The notes under the pieces are model-generated. The model had not been told where the DNA came from, ran no database searches, and saw only the letters and a program-made list of their open reading frames with translations. A stretch of DNA of 64,000 bases from positions 333,273 through 397,272 of the forward strand of contig JAMLHJ010000001.1 of assembly GCA_023957245.1 (NCBI GenBank), read 5' to 3'. The stretch is from Chitinophagales bacterium. GTDB lineage: Bacteria; Bacteroidota; Bacteroidia; Chitinophagales; JADIYW01. A program made the translations under genes and the position numbers. The number at the start of each line of letters is the position of its first letter. Position 1 is the stretch's first letter. Below, piece after piece: positions 56,907 through 64,000 of this stretch.

Positions 56907-57571
56907 ACGGTATCTTCTAAAGCCGCATTTAGAAATTGGATAAAAGGAATTAATAGTATTGAATCTGTAATCAATTGGTGAATAAAATTTTCTCCTAAAA
57001 TTTCCTCATCTGAATAGCTTTTAGAGAACAGAAAACTTTTCAATTTTAAAATCTCGATAGCTGGATGGTCTGAAGGATAATCTTTAGGTGCATTTTTCAA
57101 AGTGTGTTCTTTATCCAAATCTCCAAAGGTAGATTTTATGTTTTCTTGCTGAATAATCGATAAAAAGTCACTCAAATTATAATCAATTTCTTGTCGAATA
57201 GCTTTCAGTTCGTCATTATCTGGCACCCATTTCCCTGCTGCTAAAAAGCTAGCTCCTGGCTCAATATGGAGATACCAACCTGCCCATTTGGAATTGCGTC
57301 CACCTCTTCCGATTGCCATTCCAATATGTGTTTTATAAGGTGTTTTATTCTTTGAAAACCTTACATCTCTATAAATTCTAAAAATTGATTTTTTAGGGTC
57401 ATTATCCAATACAAATTCATATTCCTTGCCCAAACCCAAGATCCATTTTTCGACTAATTGCGTTGATGAAGCAAATATTTTATCATACCTATACTTTTCA
57501 GATTGAAACCATTCACGGTGATTATTTTCAGCTAATTCTTTGAAAAATATAAAGTCTTTATTATCCAACAT
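56903..57571 (-). CDS. DUF2461 family protein
   Basis: A 222-residue protein. FFKELAENNHREWFQSEKYRYD at the start and FRIYRDVRFSKNKTPYKTHIG are the hallmark segments of DUF2461, followed by GWYLHIEPGASFLAAGKW. The family is widespread and uncharacterised. No signal peptide or membrane segment is present, so it is cytoplasmic. It is divergent from pdxH. Confidence 0.88.
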   Translation of the reverse strand: MLDNKDFIFFKELAENNHREWFQSEKYRYDKIFASSTQLVEKWILGLGKEYEFVLDNDPKKSIFRIYRDVRFSKNKTPYKTHIGMAIGRGGRNSKWAGWYLHIEPGASFLAAGKWVPDNDELKAIRQEIDYNLSDFLSIIQQENIKSTFGDLDKEHTLKNAPKDYPSDHPAIEILKLKSFLFSKSYSDEEILGENFIHQLITDSILLIPFIQFLNAALEDTV

Positions 57572-57699
57572 TGAACTTTTTTCGCAATATACAAAAGATT
57601 TAAGCCCTAGAATACATTCTTATTTGAACTAAAAATATCATTAACTAAAAACAACAATCTGTTAATTATTAATTCCTACAGTTTACATTTTTAAACATT

Positions 57700-57707
57700 T
57701 ATCTTTG
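57700..57707 (+). promoter_or_regulatory. Bacteroidota -7 box TATCTTTG before pdxH
   Basis: An exact TAnnTTTG, 25 bases before the pdxH ATG. A T-rich stretch rather than a TTG is seen at the -33 position. Confidence 0.5.
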
Positions 57708-57732
57708 TTTAAAGCGCTAAAAATCTTTAGTC

Positions 57733-58374
57733 ATGATGAAAAATTTGGCCAATCTCAGAGAAAAATATGGAATTCAGACACTCGATGAAAATCAATGTCC
57801 TAATAATCCTTTCCATCTATTTGAACAATGGATGCAAGAAGCTATTGAATGTATCCCCAATGATGCCAATGCAATGTCTATCAGCACTGTAGGAAGTAAC
57901 GGTGCTCCTTCATCAAGAATGGTATTATTGAAAGAGGTCAGTGAAGAAAAATTTATATTTTTCACTCATTATGATGGGAAAAAGGGCTTGCAGATTGAAC
58001 AAAATGCAAATGTTGCTCTACTCTTTTGGTGGAAAGAATTGGAAAGACAAGTGCGTATAGAAGGATATGCTCAAAAAATTGAGAAGTTTAAAAGTGAAGA
58101 ATATTTCCATAGTCGCCCAAAAGGAAGTCAAATCGGTGCTTTATCTTCTCCTCAAAGTCAGGTAGTCACCAAAGAACAATTGATTTCAAATTTTCAAGAA
58201 CTTGAAGAGAAATATAAAGATAACGAGTTAGTTCCTCTTTCCGACACATGGGGAGGATATGCGATTGAGCCACATCTTATTGAGTTTTGGCAAGGTCGTC
58301 CCAATAGGATGCATGATAGAGTAGAATATATTTTGGAGAAAGATAATTGGGCAAAAAGAAGATTGGCACCTTAA
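57733..58374 (+). CDS. pdxH: pyridoxamine 5'-phosphate oxidase
   Basis: A 213-residue FMN enzyme that makes pyridoxal phosphate from the pyridoxine or pyridoxamine phosphates. SRMVLLKEVSEEKFIFFTHYD, LLFWWKELERQVRIEG, YFHSRPKGSQIGALSSPQSQ and FWQGRPNRMHDRV are the family blocks for FMN and substrate. Length is typical. An ogt-like gene follows 38 bases later. Confidence 0.95.
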   Translation: MMKNLANLREKYGIQTLDENQCPNNPFHLFEQWMQEAIECIPNDANAMSISTVGSNGAPSSRMVLLKEVSEEKFIFFTHYDGKKGLQIEQNANVALLFWWKELERQVRIEGYAQKIEKFKSEEYFHSRPKGSQIGALSSPQSQVVTKEQLISNFQELEEKYKDNELVPLSDTWGGYAIEPHLIEFWQGRPNRMHDRVEYILEKDNWAKRRLAP

Positions 58375-58407
58375 TTTCTTTCTTTCATTTTTGTTGATAA
58401 AGAAATT
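58373..58407 (+). other. inverted repeat in the pdxH-ogt gap
   Basis: AATTTCTTT at 58373-58381 and AAAGAAATT at 58399-58407 are perfect nine-base arms around a 17-base loop. The second arm ends five bases before the ogt ATG, so the fold would sit on the ribosome-binding region. It could be a weak attenuator or chance in AT-rich DNA. Confidence 0.35.
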
Positions 58408-58412
58408 GAATA

Positions 58413-58979
58413 ATGAAATTATCTCAAGAAGTTTTGCATTCTAATAACCATGAAAAAGGCATTATCTACACTATTGAGTACAAATCTCCAGTAGGTCTAT
58501 TAATATTGGGTGAATACAAACAAAAATTATGTTATTGTGATTGGAAAAACAGAAAAATGTTTGATCAAATTCAAGACAGATTGAGAAATGTAATAAATGC
58601 TAACTTTCAAGAAATGAGTACCGATTTCTTACAGAAAGTCAAAAGTCAATTAGATGAATATTTTAAAAAGAAACGTTTTTCTTTTGAAATTCCATTGCTA
58701 TTGGCAGGTACAGATTTTCAGAAAAAAGTTTGGGAAGAATTAATAAAAATCCCTTACGGAAAAACTATTTCTTACATAGAATTATCTAGAAAACTCAGCA
58801 ATGAAAAAGCCATCCGAGCTGTTGCAAGTGCCAATGGAGCTAATGCCATATCAATCATCATACCTTGCCACAGAGTTATTGGAGCAAATGGAAATCTTGT
58901 CGGTTATGCAGGTGGATTGTATGCCAAGAAAAAACTTTTAGAATTAGAGCAAGCATATTTTCAAACTCAATTATTTTAG
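58413..58979 (+). CDS. ogt: methylated-DNA-protein-cysteine methyltransferase
   Basis: A 188-residue DNA repair protein that accepts methyl groups from O6-methylguanine. FQKKVWEELIKIPYGKTISY holds the DNA-binding region, AVASANGANAISIIIPCHRV the conserved helix and the acceptor Cys in PCHRV, and GYAGGLYAKKKLLELE the C-terminus. The Ada regulatory domain is absent. Together with tag this is the second alkylation-repair gene in the window. Confidence 0.92.
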   Translation: MKLSQEVLHSNNHEKGIIYTIEYKSPVGLLILGEYKQKLCYCDWKNRKMFDQIQDRLRNVINANFQEMSTDFLQKVKSQLDEYFKKKRFSFEIPLLLAGTDFQKKVWEELIKIPYGKTISYIELSRKLSNEKAIRAVASANGANAISIIIPCHRVIGANGNLVGYAGGLYAKKKLLELEQAYFQTQLF

Positions 58980-59114
58980 CATTATAACGGCTCAAATGTT
59001 TTCAAAACCTTGAAGAAGTTAAGAATCAAGAATCAAGATATTGGGTTGTTTATTATTAAGCAAAAGACATTAGTAGCTAGATATTAGTTATTTATTGAAT
59101 TTCCTCATCTTCAA

Positions 59115-59375
59115 ATCTCCACATTATTTCATTAAACTCCGTGAACTTTGTGTAGAAGCTTAGTGTTCTTTGTGGTTAGATTTCAAAGCACTCAACCTCC
59201 AACTTTTTTTTATTCGTACTTCGTACCTCGTAATTTTTAATTTTCACATCTTCACATTATTTCATTAAACTCCGTGAACTTTGTGTAGAAGCTTAGTGTT
59301 CTTTGTGGTTAGTTTCGGGAACCTCAACCTCCAACTTTTTTTATTCGTACTTCATACCTCGTAATTTTTAATTTT
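59115..59375. repeat. tandem pair of ~130-bp intergenic repeats
   Basis: Copy 1 is 59115-59244 and copy 2 is 59248-59375, separated by three bases. They are nearly identical. The differences are a block of about 11 bases near 59180/59313, a one-base change in the T-run length and a few substitutions. Each copy includes CTCCGTGAACTTTGTGT, GTGTTCTTTGTGGTTAG, CTCAACCTCCAAC and a closing stutter of CGTAC, CGTACC and CGTAAT. Neither strand has a protein-like reading frame. Confidence 0.92.
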
Positions 59376-59489
59376 TAACTTCTCAATTCATCACTCGCAA
59401 TTTGCCCTCTCACCAAAAAACACATACAAAATGGCAGAAAATATTTTGATTATTTGAAAAAAAGATACACTTTGTCATTTATTCAAAGA

Positions 59490-59505
59490 TGGCATATTCC
59501 TTGAA
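59490..59505 (+). promoter_or_regulatory. sigma54-like promoter site before lon
   Basis: TGGCATATTCCTTGAA has TGGCA and TTG at the sigma54 -24 and -12 spacing, but the -12 GC is GA. It lies 54 bases before the lon start. The invariant-base mismatch keeps this tentative. Confidence 0.3.
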
Positions 59506-59537
59506 TGTATAGGAAGTTTAACGAATGAAATTAAATT

Positions 59538-59550
59538 AGACAATTTGTCT
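59538..59550. promoter_or_regulatory. 13-bp perfect palindrome before lon
   Basis: AGACAA-T-TTGTCT, a 6-1-6 inverted repeat, ends eight bases before the first lon ATG. It could be an operator or a small hairpin over the ribosome-binding region. Confidence 0.4.
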
Positions 59551-59558
59551 GAAAATTG

Positions 59559-62021
59559 ATGATGATGATAAGAGATTTGAATTTACAAGATTTTGAAGAA
59601 GAAATAGAGATGATTCCTATGTTATCAATTGACGAGGATGATGAGATTAATAAACAAGAGATTCCCGAAAATCTCCCTATACTGCCTTTAAGAAATAATG
59701 TATTGTTTCCAGGAGTAGTGATTCCTATTTCAGTAGGTCGAGAAAAGTCACTGAAAGCAATAAAAAAGGCGTATAAAGACCAAAAGTTTATTGGTGTTTT
59801 AGCGCAAAAAGATATGCAGGTAGAAGAACCTGAAATAGAAGATTTATATCATATCGGAACCATTGCACGAGTATTAAAAATTCTCAAAATGCCTGAAGGT
59901 GGTAGTACTATCATCATTCAAGGATTGAGTAGATTTCAATTAGATCACCTTACAGTGAGCGAGCCGTATTTGGAAGGGAAAATCATTCATCTGGAAGAAG
60001 AAGATCAGATAGAAAAACAAGAATCTAAAGCATTCATTGTTACTATGAAAGAATTGGCTTCAAAGATTATCGAGCTTTCTCCTCAAATTCCCAATGAATC
60101 TAAAATTGTTCTCAACAATATCAATAGAATAAAATTTCTTACTCATTTTATTTCTTCTAACCTCAACGTAGATACAGTACAAAAACAGGAAATTTTAGAA
60201 ATCAACGAAATCAAAAGAAGAGTACAGAAAGTTTTAGAACATCTCAATAATGAGCTTCAACTTCTAGAACTAAAAGTCAGTATTCAAGATAAAGTACGTC
60301 AAGATATTGACAAACAACAAAGAGATTATTTCTTGCACCAGCAAATCAAATCCATTCAAGAAGAATTAGGAGGAGATTCTATGTCACAGGAAATCAATCG
60401 CTTAAAAGAAAAAGCTACTACAAAGAAATGGTCAAAAACCATTCAAGATGCTTTTGACAAAGAACTCACCAAATTGCAGCGAATCAATCCCGCAGCAGCA
60501 GAGTATTCGGTCATACTCAACTGGCTGGACACCTTGGTGGAGTTGCCATGGGATGAAGTCACAAAAGATAATTTTGACTTAAAAAATGCCAATAAAATTT
60601 TGGAAACTGAGCATTATGGTTTGGATAAAGTCAAAAATCGTATCCTAGAATACCTTGCAGTTCTCAAATTGAAAGGCGATTTAAAATCTCCTATCTTATG
60701 TTTTGTTGGACCTCCAGGAGTAGGTAAAACATCTTTAGGAAAATCAATAGCCAAAGCATTGGGACGTCAATACATCCGTATGTCTTTGGGAGGCGTACAC
60801 GATGAATCTGAAATAAGAGGACATCGTAAAACGTATATTGGAGCGATGCCTGGACGTATCATCCAAAATCTCAAAAAGGTACAATCTTCCAATCCAGTAT
60901 TTGTACTGGACGAAATTGACAAAATAGGTGCTGATCATAGAGGAGATCCTTCAAGTGCTTTATTAGAAGTATTAGATCCTGAACAAAACAATACTTTCTA
61001 TGACAATTTTCTTGAATTGGACTACGACTTATCTAAAGTCATGTTCATCGCTACCGCCAATTCACTAGGAAGTATTCCTTCCGCACTGAGAGATAGGATG
61101 GAAATTATCTATATCAATGGTTATAGCATAGAAGAAAAAACAGAAATTGCTATTAAACACTTGATTGACAAGCAAAGAATTGCTCATGGTCTGAAAAAAG
61201 ATCAAATCAAGATAGGCAAAAAACCACTTCAAAAACTTATTCAAGATTATACAAGAGAGTCTGGTGTCAGAGAATTGGATAGAACGATTGCTTCTATAAT
61301 GCGACATACTGCAAAAAATGTTGCTATGGAGGAAGAATACAATTCCTCATTACAAGAAAGTGATTTGGAAAAAATCTTAGGCAAAGCCAAATATAGTGCA
61401 GATGAATATACTTCTAACCTTCCTGTAGGTGTGTCTATAGGACTTGCATGGACTAGTGTAGGAGGGACAATATTATTCATCGAATCATCTCTTTCCAAAG
61501 GCAAAGGAGGTATTACAACTACAGGAAATTTGGGTAATGTTATGAAAGAATCCATTACAACAGCTCATACATGGGTCAAAGCACACATGGACGAACTTCA
61601 AATTCCTATAGAAGCATTCAATGATTGGAATCTTCACTTGCACCTTCCAGAAGGAGCTACTCCAAAAGATGGACCTTCTGCAGGTATCGCTATGATTACA
61701 GCTATGGCTTCCATATATGCACAAAGGAAAATCAAACCTTATATTGCCATGTCAGGAGAAATTACCCTTAGAGGAGCAGTATTACCAGTTGGAGGTATTA
61801 AAGAAAAAGTACTAGCAGCCAAAAGAGCTGGATTGAAAGAAATCATCTTATGTCACGAAAACCAAAGAGATATTGATGAAATAAATGCTGACTTTTTGAA
61901 AGGCTTAACATTTCATTATGTAAAAACCATCAATGAAGTGCTAGAGTTGGCTCTGGAAAAGGAAACTATAAAAAATGCCATCCAATTCAAACAAGCAGTA
62001 GTAGATAAAAAGAAGAATTGA
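59559..62021 (+). CDS. lon: ATP-dependent protease Lon
   Basis: An 820-residue AAA+ serine protease. The N-terminal substrate domain begins at [20 protein letters not shown]. The ATPase has [19 protein letters not shown] and [10 protein letters not shown]. The protease domain has [11 protein letters not shown] with the catalytic Ser and [15 protein letters not shown] with the catalytic Lys. It degrades misfolded and regulatory proteins. Three ATG codons in a row (59559, 59562, 59565) leave the start uncertain by two residues; an in-frame TTG just before is less likely. Upstream elements include the palindrome and a possible sigma54-like site. Confidence 0.95.
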   Translation: MMMIRDLNLQDFEEEIEMIPMLSIDEDDEINKQEIPENLPILPLRNNVLFPGVVIPISVGREKSLKAIKKAYKDQKFIGVLAQKDMQVEEPEIEDLYHIGTIARVLKILKMPEGGSTIIIQGLSRFQLDHLTVSEPYLEGKIIHLEEEDQIEKQESKAFIVTMKELASKIIELSPQIPNESKIVLNNINRIKFLTHFISSNLNVDTVQKQEILEINEIKRRVQKVLEHLNNELQLLELKVSIQDKVRQDIDKQQRDYFLHQQIKSIQEELGGDSMSQEINRLKEKATTKKWSKTIQDAFDKELTKLQRINPAAAEYSVILNWLDTLVELPWDEVTKDNFDLKNANKILETEHYGLDKVKNRILEYLAVLKLKGDLKSPILCFVGPPGVGKTSLGKSIAKALGRQYIRMSLGGVHDESEIRGHRKTYIGAMPGRIIQNLKKVQSSNPVFVLDEIDKIGADHRGDPSSALLEVLDPEQNNTFYDNFLELDYDLSKVMFIATANSLGSIPSALRDRMEIIYINGYSIEEKTEIAIKHLIDKQRIAHGLKKDQIKIGKKPLQKLIQDYTRESGVRELDRTIASIMRHTAKNVAMEEEYNSSLQESDLEKILGKAKYSADEYTSNLPVGVSIGLAWTSVGGTILFIESSLSKGKGGITTTGNLGNVMKESITTAHTWVKAHMDELQIPIEAFNDWNLHLHLPEGATPKDGPSAGIAMITAMASIYAQRKIKPYIAMSGEITLRGAVLPVGGIKEKVLAAKRAGLKEIILCHENQRDIDEINADFLKGLTFHYVKTINEVLELALEKETIKNAIQFKQAVVDKKKN

Positions 62022-62067
62022 GTTCTAAATATTCATTCCATATCTATTTCAATCATCACCATTCAAT

Positions 62068-62111
62068 AAACAAATAAATGGTTTAAAAAAATCTAAACCA
62101 TTTATTTGTTT
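62068..62111. terminator. long bidirectional hairpin terminator
   Basis: Two 18-base arms are perfectly complementary (62068-62085 and 62094-62111) around an eight-base loop. It lies between the convergent lon and secreted hydrolase genes. The stem is AT-rich, ending in TTTGTTT. Confidence 0.85.
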
Positions 62112-62120
62112 CATAAAGTT

Positions 62121-63965
62121 TTAGTTACCATTAGTAAAAAATCTTGTAGATGCAGACACCTTATTATTGGAATAGTTTAAAATATAAATACCCGAATGTA
62201 ACCTTGTACTTAATTCCTCTAAATAAATTTTATTTTCACCATTTTTTGCTGAATACTCAATTTCTGAAATAACTCTTCCACTTAAATCACTTAACAACAG
62301 AACTCCTTTACCTTCCTCTTTAATATCCAGTAGGAAATATCTATCATAATATTTAATTATAACTTCATCAGGCAAAACACGGGATGATGAACAAGAATTA
62401 AACTCAACCTGAAATATAAAATATTCTATATCACAAGCATTAGCTGCTGCCCCTGCAACATACCAAGTACCACTCGGAATAAGAGAAACATCTAAACTAG
62501 GCGCAATTGAAATTATTTGTGGAGGAGAACTTATATTATAAATATACCAAGCATATAAAGTAGCTCCAATACCTCCTTCTAAAGTTAATGAACAACCTAT
62601 ATTATTTATTCCTGTTACAGGAGTAACATCTCCTCTGTCATCAGTTAAACATTTCTGAGATGACAACTCAGGCAAAGTACTCTTAAGTTCATATAACAAA
62701 GGTCCTGGATTTGAAAATAAAGTACGTTGAATAAAATCATTCAGACAGTTAAACAATAAATGTTGAGTACTTATCAAACCAGTAGGATTGTCTAAATCAC
62801 AAGTATTCCACTGACCAAATAATACTGCAGCATTAGTTGATTGAGTAGAAAATGGACAATTAATACTAATATTATTTATTGAATGACCTCCATCACACAC
62901 CTGCTCATATCTGATTTTTTTCATTTTAGTATAGAGTTGTTGAAATATAAAGCCAGAACCATATACTTTATTGAATTTAGAAGCTGGATTAGAAGAGTTT
63001 TTAGTATATCCTACATTTAAAGATGAAACTCCTCCAATCTTACATTTAGAAGAAACATAATCATCATATTGATTAACTAATTCATCGCAAGTACCATGCA
63101 TGAGTAATAAATTTGGACCATTATTTCCTAAAATAGAAGTATCATTCAAAAAAATATTATCACTAAATGTAGCACCAGACATAGCAACATATCCTTTCAT
63201 TTTTGGTAAAGGCCAATATTGAGTTCTCCAATTGGAAGGAATATTACATGCGTTATAAGATAAGCTGCATATCGATGAAGGAATTTCTGATTGATTTAAA
63301 AATAAACTATATAAAGTTAAAAATCCACCAGCACTATGACCAATCATAATCATGTTGTTTATATCAATGTTATTTGCTATCAAACTATCCATTGAAGAGG
63401 TCTTGTCTGTAATGACTTTCCTTAATGACCAAAAACTTTTATATGAAGTCTTTTGTTGAATATATTTTACAGAATCAGTTACTACAGTGTTGCAAACATG
63501 TGCTAATGATAAATCCAACAATAGCTTTTCAACACCCGTAGCTACTTGATAGGTTAATACAAATACATTATAACCTTGATCTGCTAACAAATTTGCTAAA
63601 CTCTTTCCAGTACAATTATCAACATTAATAAAATCACTAGGTAATACAGCAGTAAATCCACCTCCAGGCACTAAAAAGATAGTAGGAAGTGATGTTAGCA
63701 TTTGTTCAGTTGTACTTTGTTTATAAATCTGAGTAATAGATAATTTCAGCAAATCATTACCCTTATCATCTACTCCTTCATTAAATAAGAAGTCAAATTC
63801 TCCTATTCTAGAATCTATTTGTCCTTCATCATCAAAATAAAGAAAATCTTCTTTAACAACATATTGTTTATCCATAGAATAATCCTGGTTTTCATTAAAA
63901 GCATAAGCATTGGACGTACATATCGTAAGTATTACAATCCAGAATTTCAAAACATTCAATTTCAT
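62121..63965 (-). CDS. secreted alpha/beta-hydrolase with T9SS tail
   Basis: A 614-residue exported protein. The signal peptide is FWIVILTICTSNAYAF. An alpha/beta-hydrolase domain follows: IFLVPGGGFTAVLPSD is an HGGG-like oxyanion loop, MIGHSAGGFLTLYSL the nucleophile elbow, LMHGTCDELV the Asp strand, and CDGGHSI the His. About 150 residues follow with Cys-containing, beta-rich sequence. The end is a type IX sorting domain (VLLLSDLSGRVISEIE, LHSGIYILNYSNNKV). It is probably a surface or released esterase or lipase of the carboxylesterase kind. The substrate is unknown. Confidence 0.82.
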   Translation of the reverse strand: MKLNVLKFWIVILTICTSNAYAFNENQDYSMDKQYVVKEDFLYFDDEGQIDSRIGEFDFLFNEGVDDKGNDLLKLSITQIYKQSTTEQMLTSLPTIFLVPGGGFTAVLPSDFINVDNCTGKSLANLLADQGYNVFVLTYQVATGVEKLLLDLSLAHVCNTVVTDSVKYIQQKTSYKSFWSLRKVITDKTSSMDSLIANNIDINNMIMIGHSAGGFLTLYSLFLNQSEIPSSICSLSYNACNIPSNWRTQYWPLPKMKGYVAMSGATFSDNIFLNDTSILGNNGPNLLLMHGTCDELVNQYDDYVSSKCKIGGVSSLNVGYTKNSSNPASKFNKVYGSGFIFQQLYTKMKKIRYEQVCDGGHSINNISINCPFSTQSTNAAVLFGQWNTCDLDNPTGLISTQHLLFNCLNDFIQRTLFSNPGPLLYELKSTLPELSSQKCLTDDRGDVTPVTGINNIGCSLTLEGGIGATLYAWYIYNISSPPQIISIAPSLDVSLIPSGTWYVAGAAANACDIEYFIFQVEFNSCSSSRVLPDEVIIKYYDRYFLLDIKEEGKGVLLLSDLSGRVISEIEYSAKNGENKIYLEELSTRLHSGIYILNYSNNKVSASTRFFTNGN

Positions 63966-64000
63966 ATTGGTCTTTTTTTAAGGGTTAAAAAATTCTTTTC

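Larger units (their letters stand above)
58980..59558. other. 579-bp gene-free stretch with repeats and lon upstream elements
   Basis: This is the only gap over 300 bases. It starts with short iterated AAGAATC/ATCAAGA words (about 59020-59040). The tandem copies at 59115-59375 follow, then an AT-rich part with a sigma54-like site (59490-59505) and a perfect palindrome (59538-59550) before lon. No plausible gene, tRNA or rRNA was found in it. Confidence 0.8.

Noticed and set aside
59115..59375. Possible CRISPR array
   Set aside because: There are only two long adjacent copies with a three-base gap, no short repeats with regular spacers, and no cas genes.

Overview
The window is a chromosomal segment of an AT-rich member of the Bacteroidota. 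Three lines of evidence support this. Three secreted proteins end in a type IX secretion (T9SS) sorting domain. Many genes are preceded by the Bacteroidota -7 promoter box TAnnTTTG. Gene orders typical of the phylum are present: bamD-rpoZ-coaBC-DUF4835 and ftsK-lolA. The genus cannot be fixed from what is visible. No rRNA, tRNA, CRISPR array, prophage or insertion sequence was seen.

Region 1 (about 1-12,200, all on the minus strand, read right to left) is a surface-glycan cluster of 13 intact genes. It starts with wbpE-wbpD-wbpB-like genes for a 2,3-diamino-uronic-acid type nucleotide sugar. legB-legC-legH-like genes follow, belonging to the legionaminic-acid type of nonulosonate pathway. Next come a GT2 glycosyltransferase, a NeuB/LegI synthase, a CBS-nucleotidyltransferase of PtmE type, an SpsF-type cytidylyltransferase, a second divergent NeuB-like synthase, a GT-B-like transferase and a YhcH-family protein. 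Directly behind legH lies the first 23 codons of another neuB gene, ended by a stop. This looks like a scar where the older downstream part of the cluster was replaced by the present AT-richer cassette. No LegG/NeuC-type 2-epimerase is visible.

Region 2 (12,200-39,600) is mostly housekeeping. It holds tag, a SpoU-family RNA methyltransferase, nadB, an SGNH hydrolase, lysS, recQ, manC, cca, miaA, a YfcE-like phosphodiesterase, a PAS-LytTR regulator, a degenerate arginase-family protein, Rrf2 and Fur regulators, purA and pabB. It also has an SDR-aldehyde dehydrogenase pair, two secreted T9SS metallophosphoesterases, rnz and a STAS protein.

Region 3 (39,600-58,980) holds clpC, a NYN-nuclease/cold-shock fusion, a sigma54-type response regulator, and the bamD-rpoZ-coaBC-DUF4835 operon. 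lepA, a thiolase, ftsK-lolA, a flavodoxin-like protein, rpiB, DUF2461, pdxH and ogt follow.

Region 4 (58,980-64,000) has the only long gene-free stretch. It contains a nearly identical tandem duplication of about 130 bp, followed by a palindrome and a sigma54-like site in front of lon. The window ends with a large secreted alpha/beta-hydrolase carrying a T9SS tail. Convergent gene pairs are separated by clear hairpin terminators.

The most unusual content is the nonulosonate cluster with its recombination scar and its second NeuB/SpsF module. All functions are inferred from motifs and context; no database search was possible.
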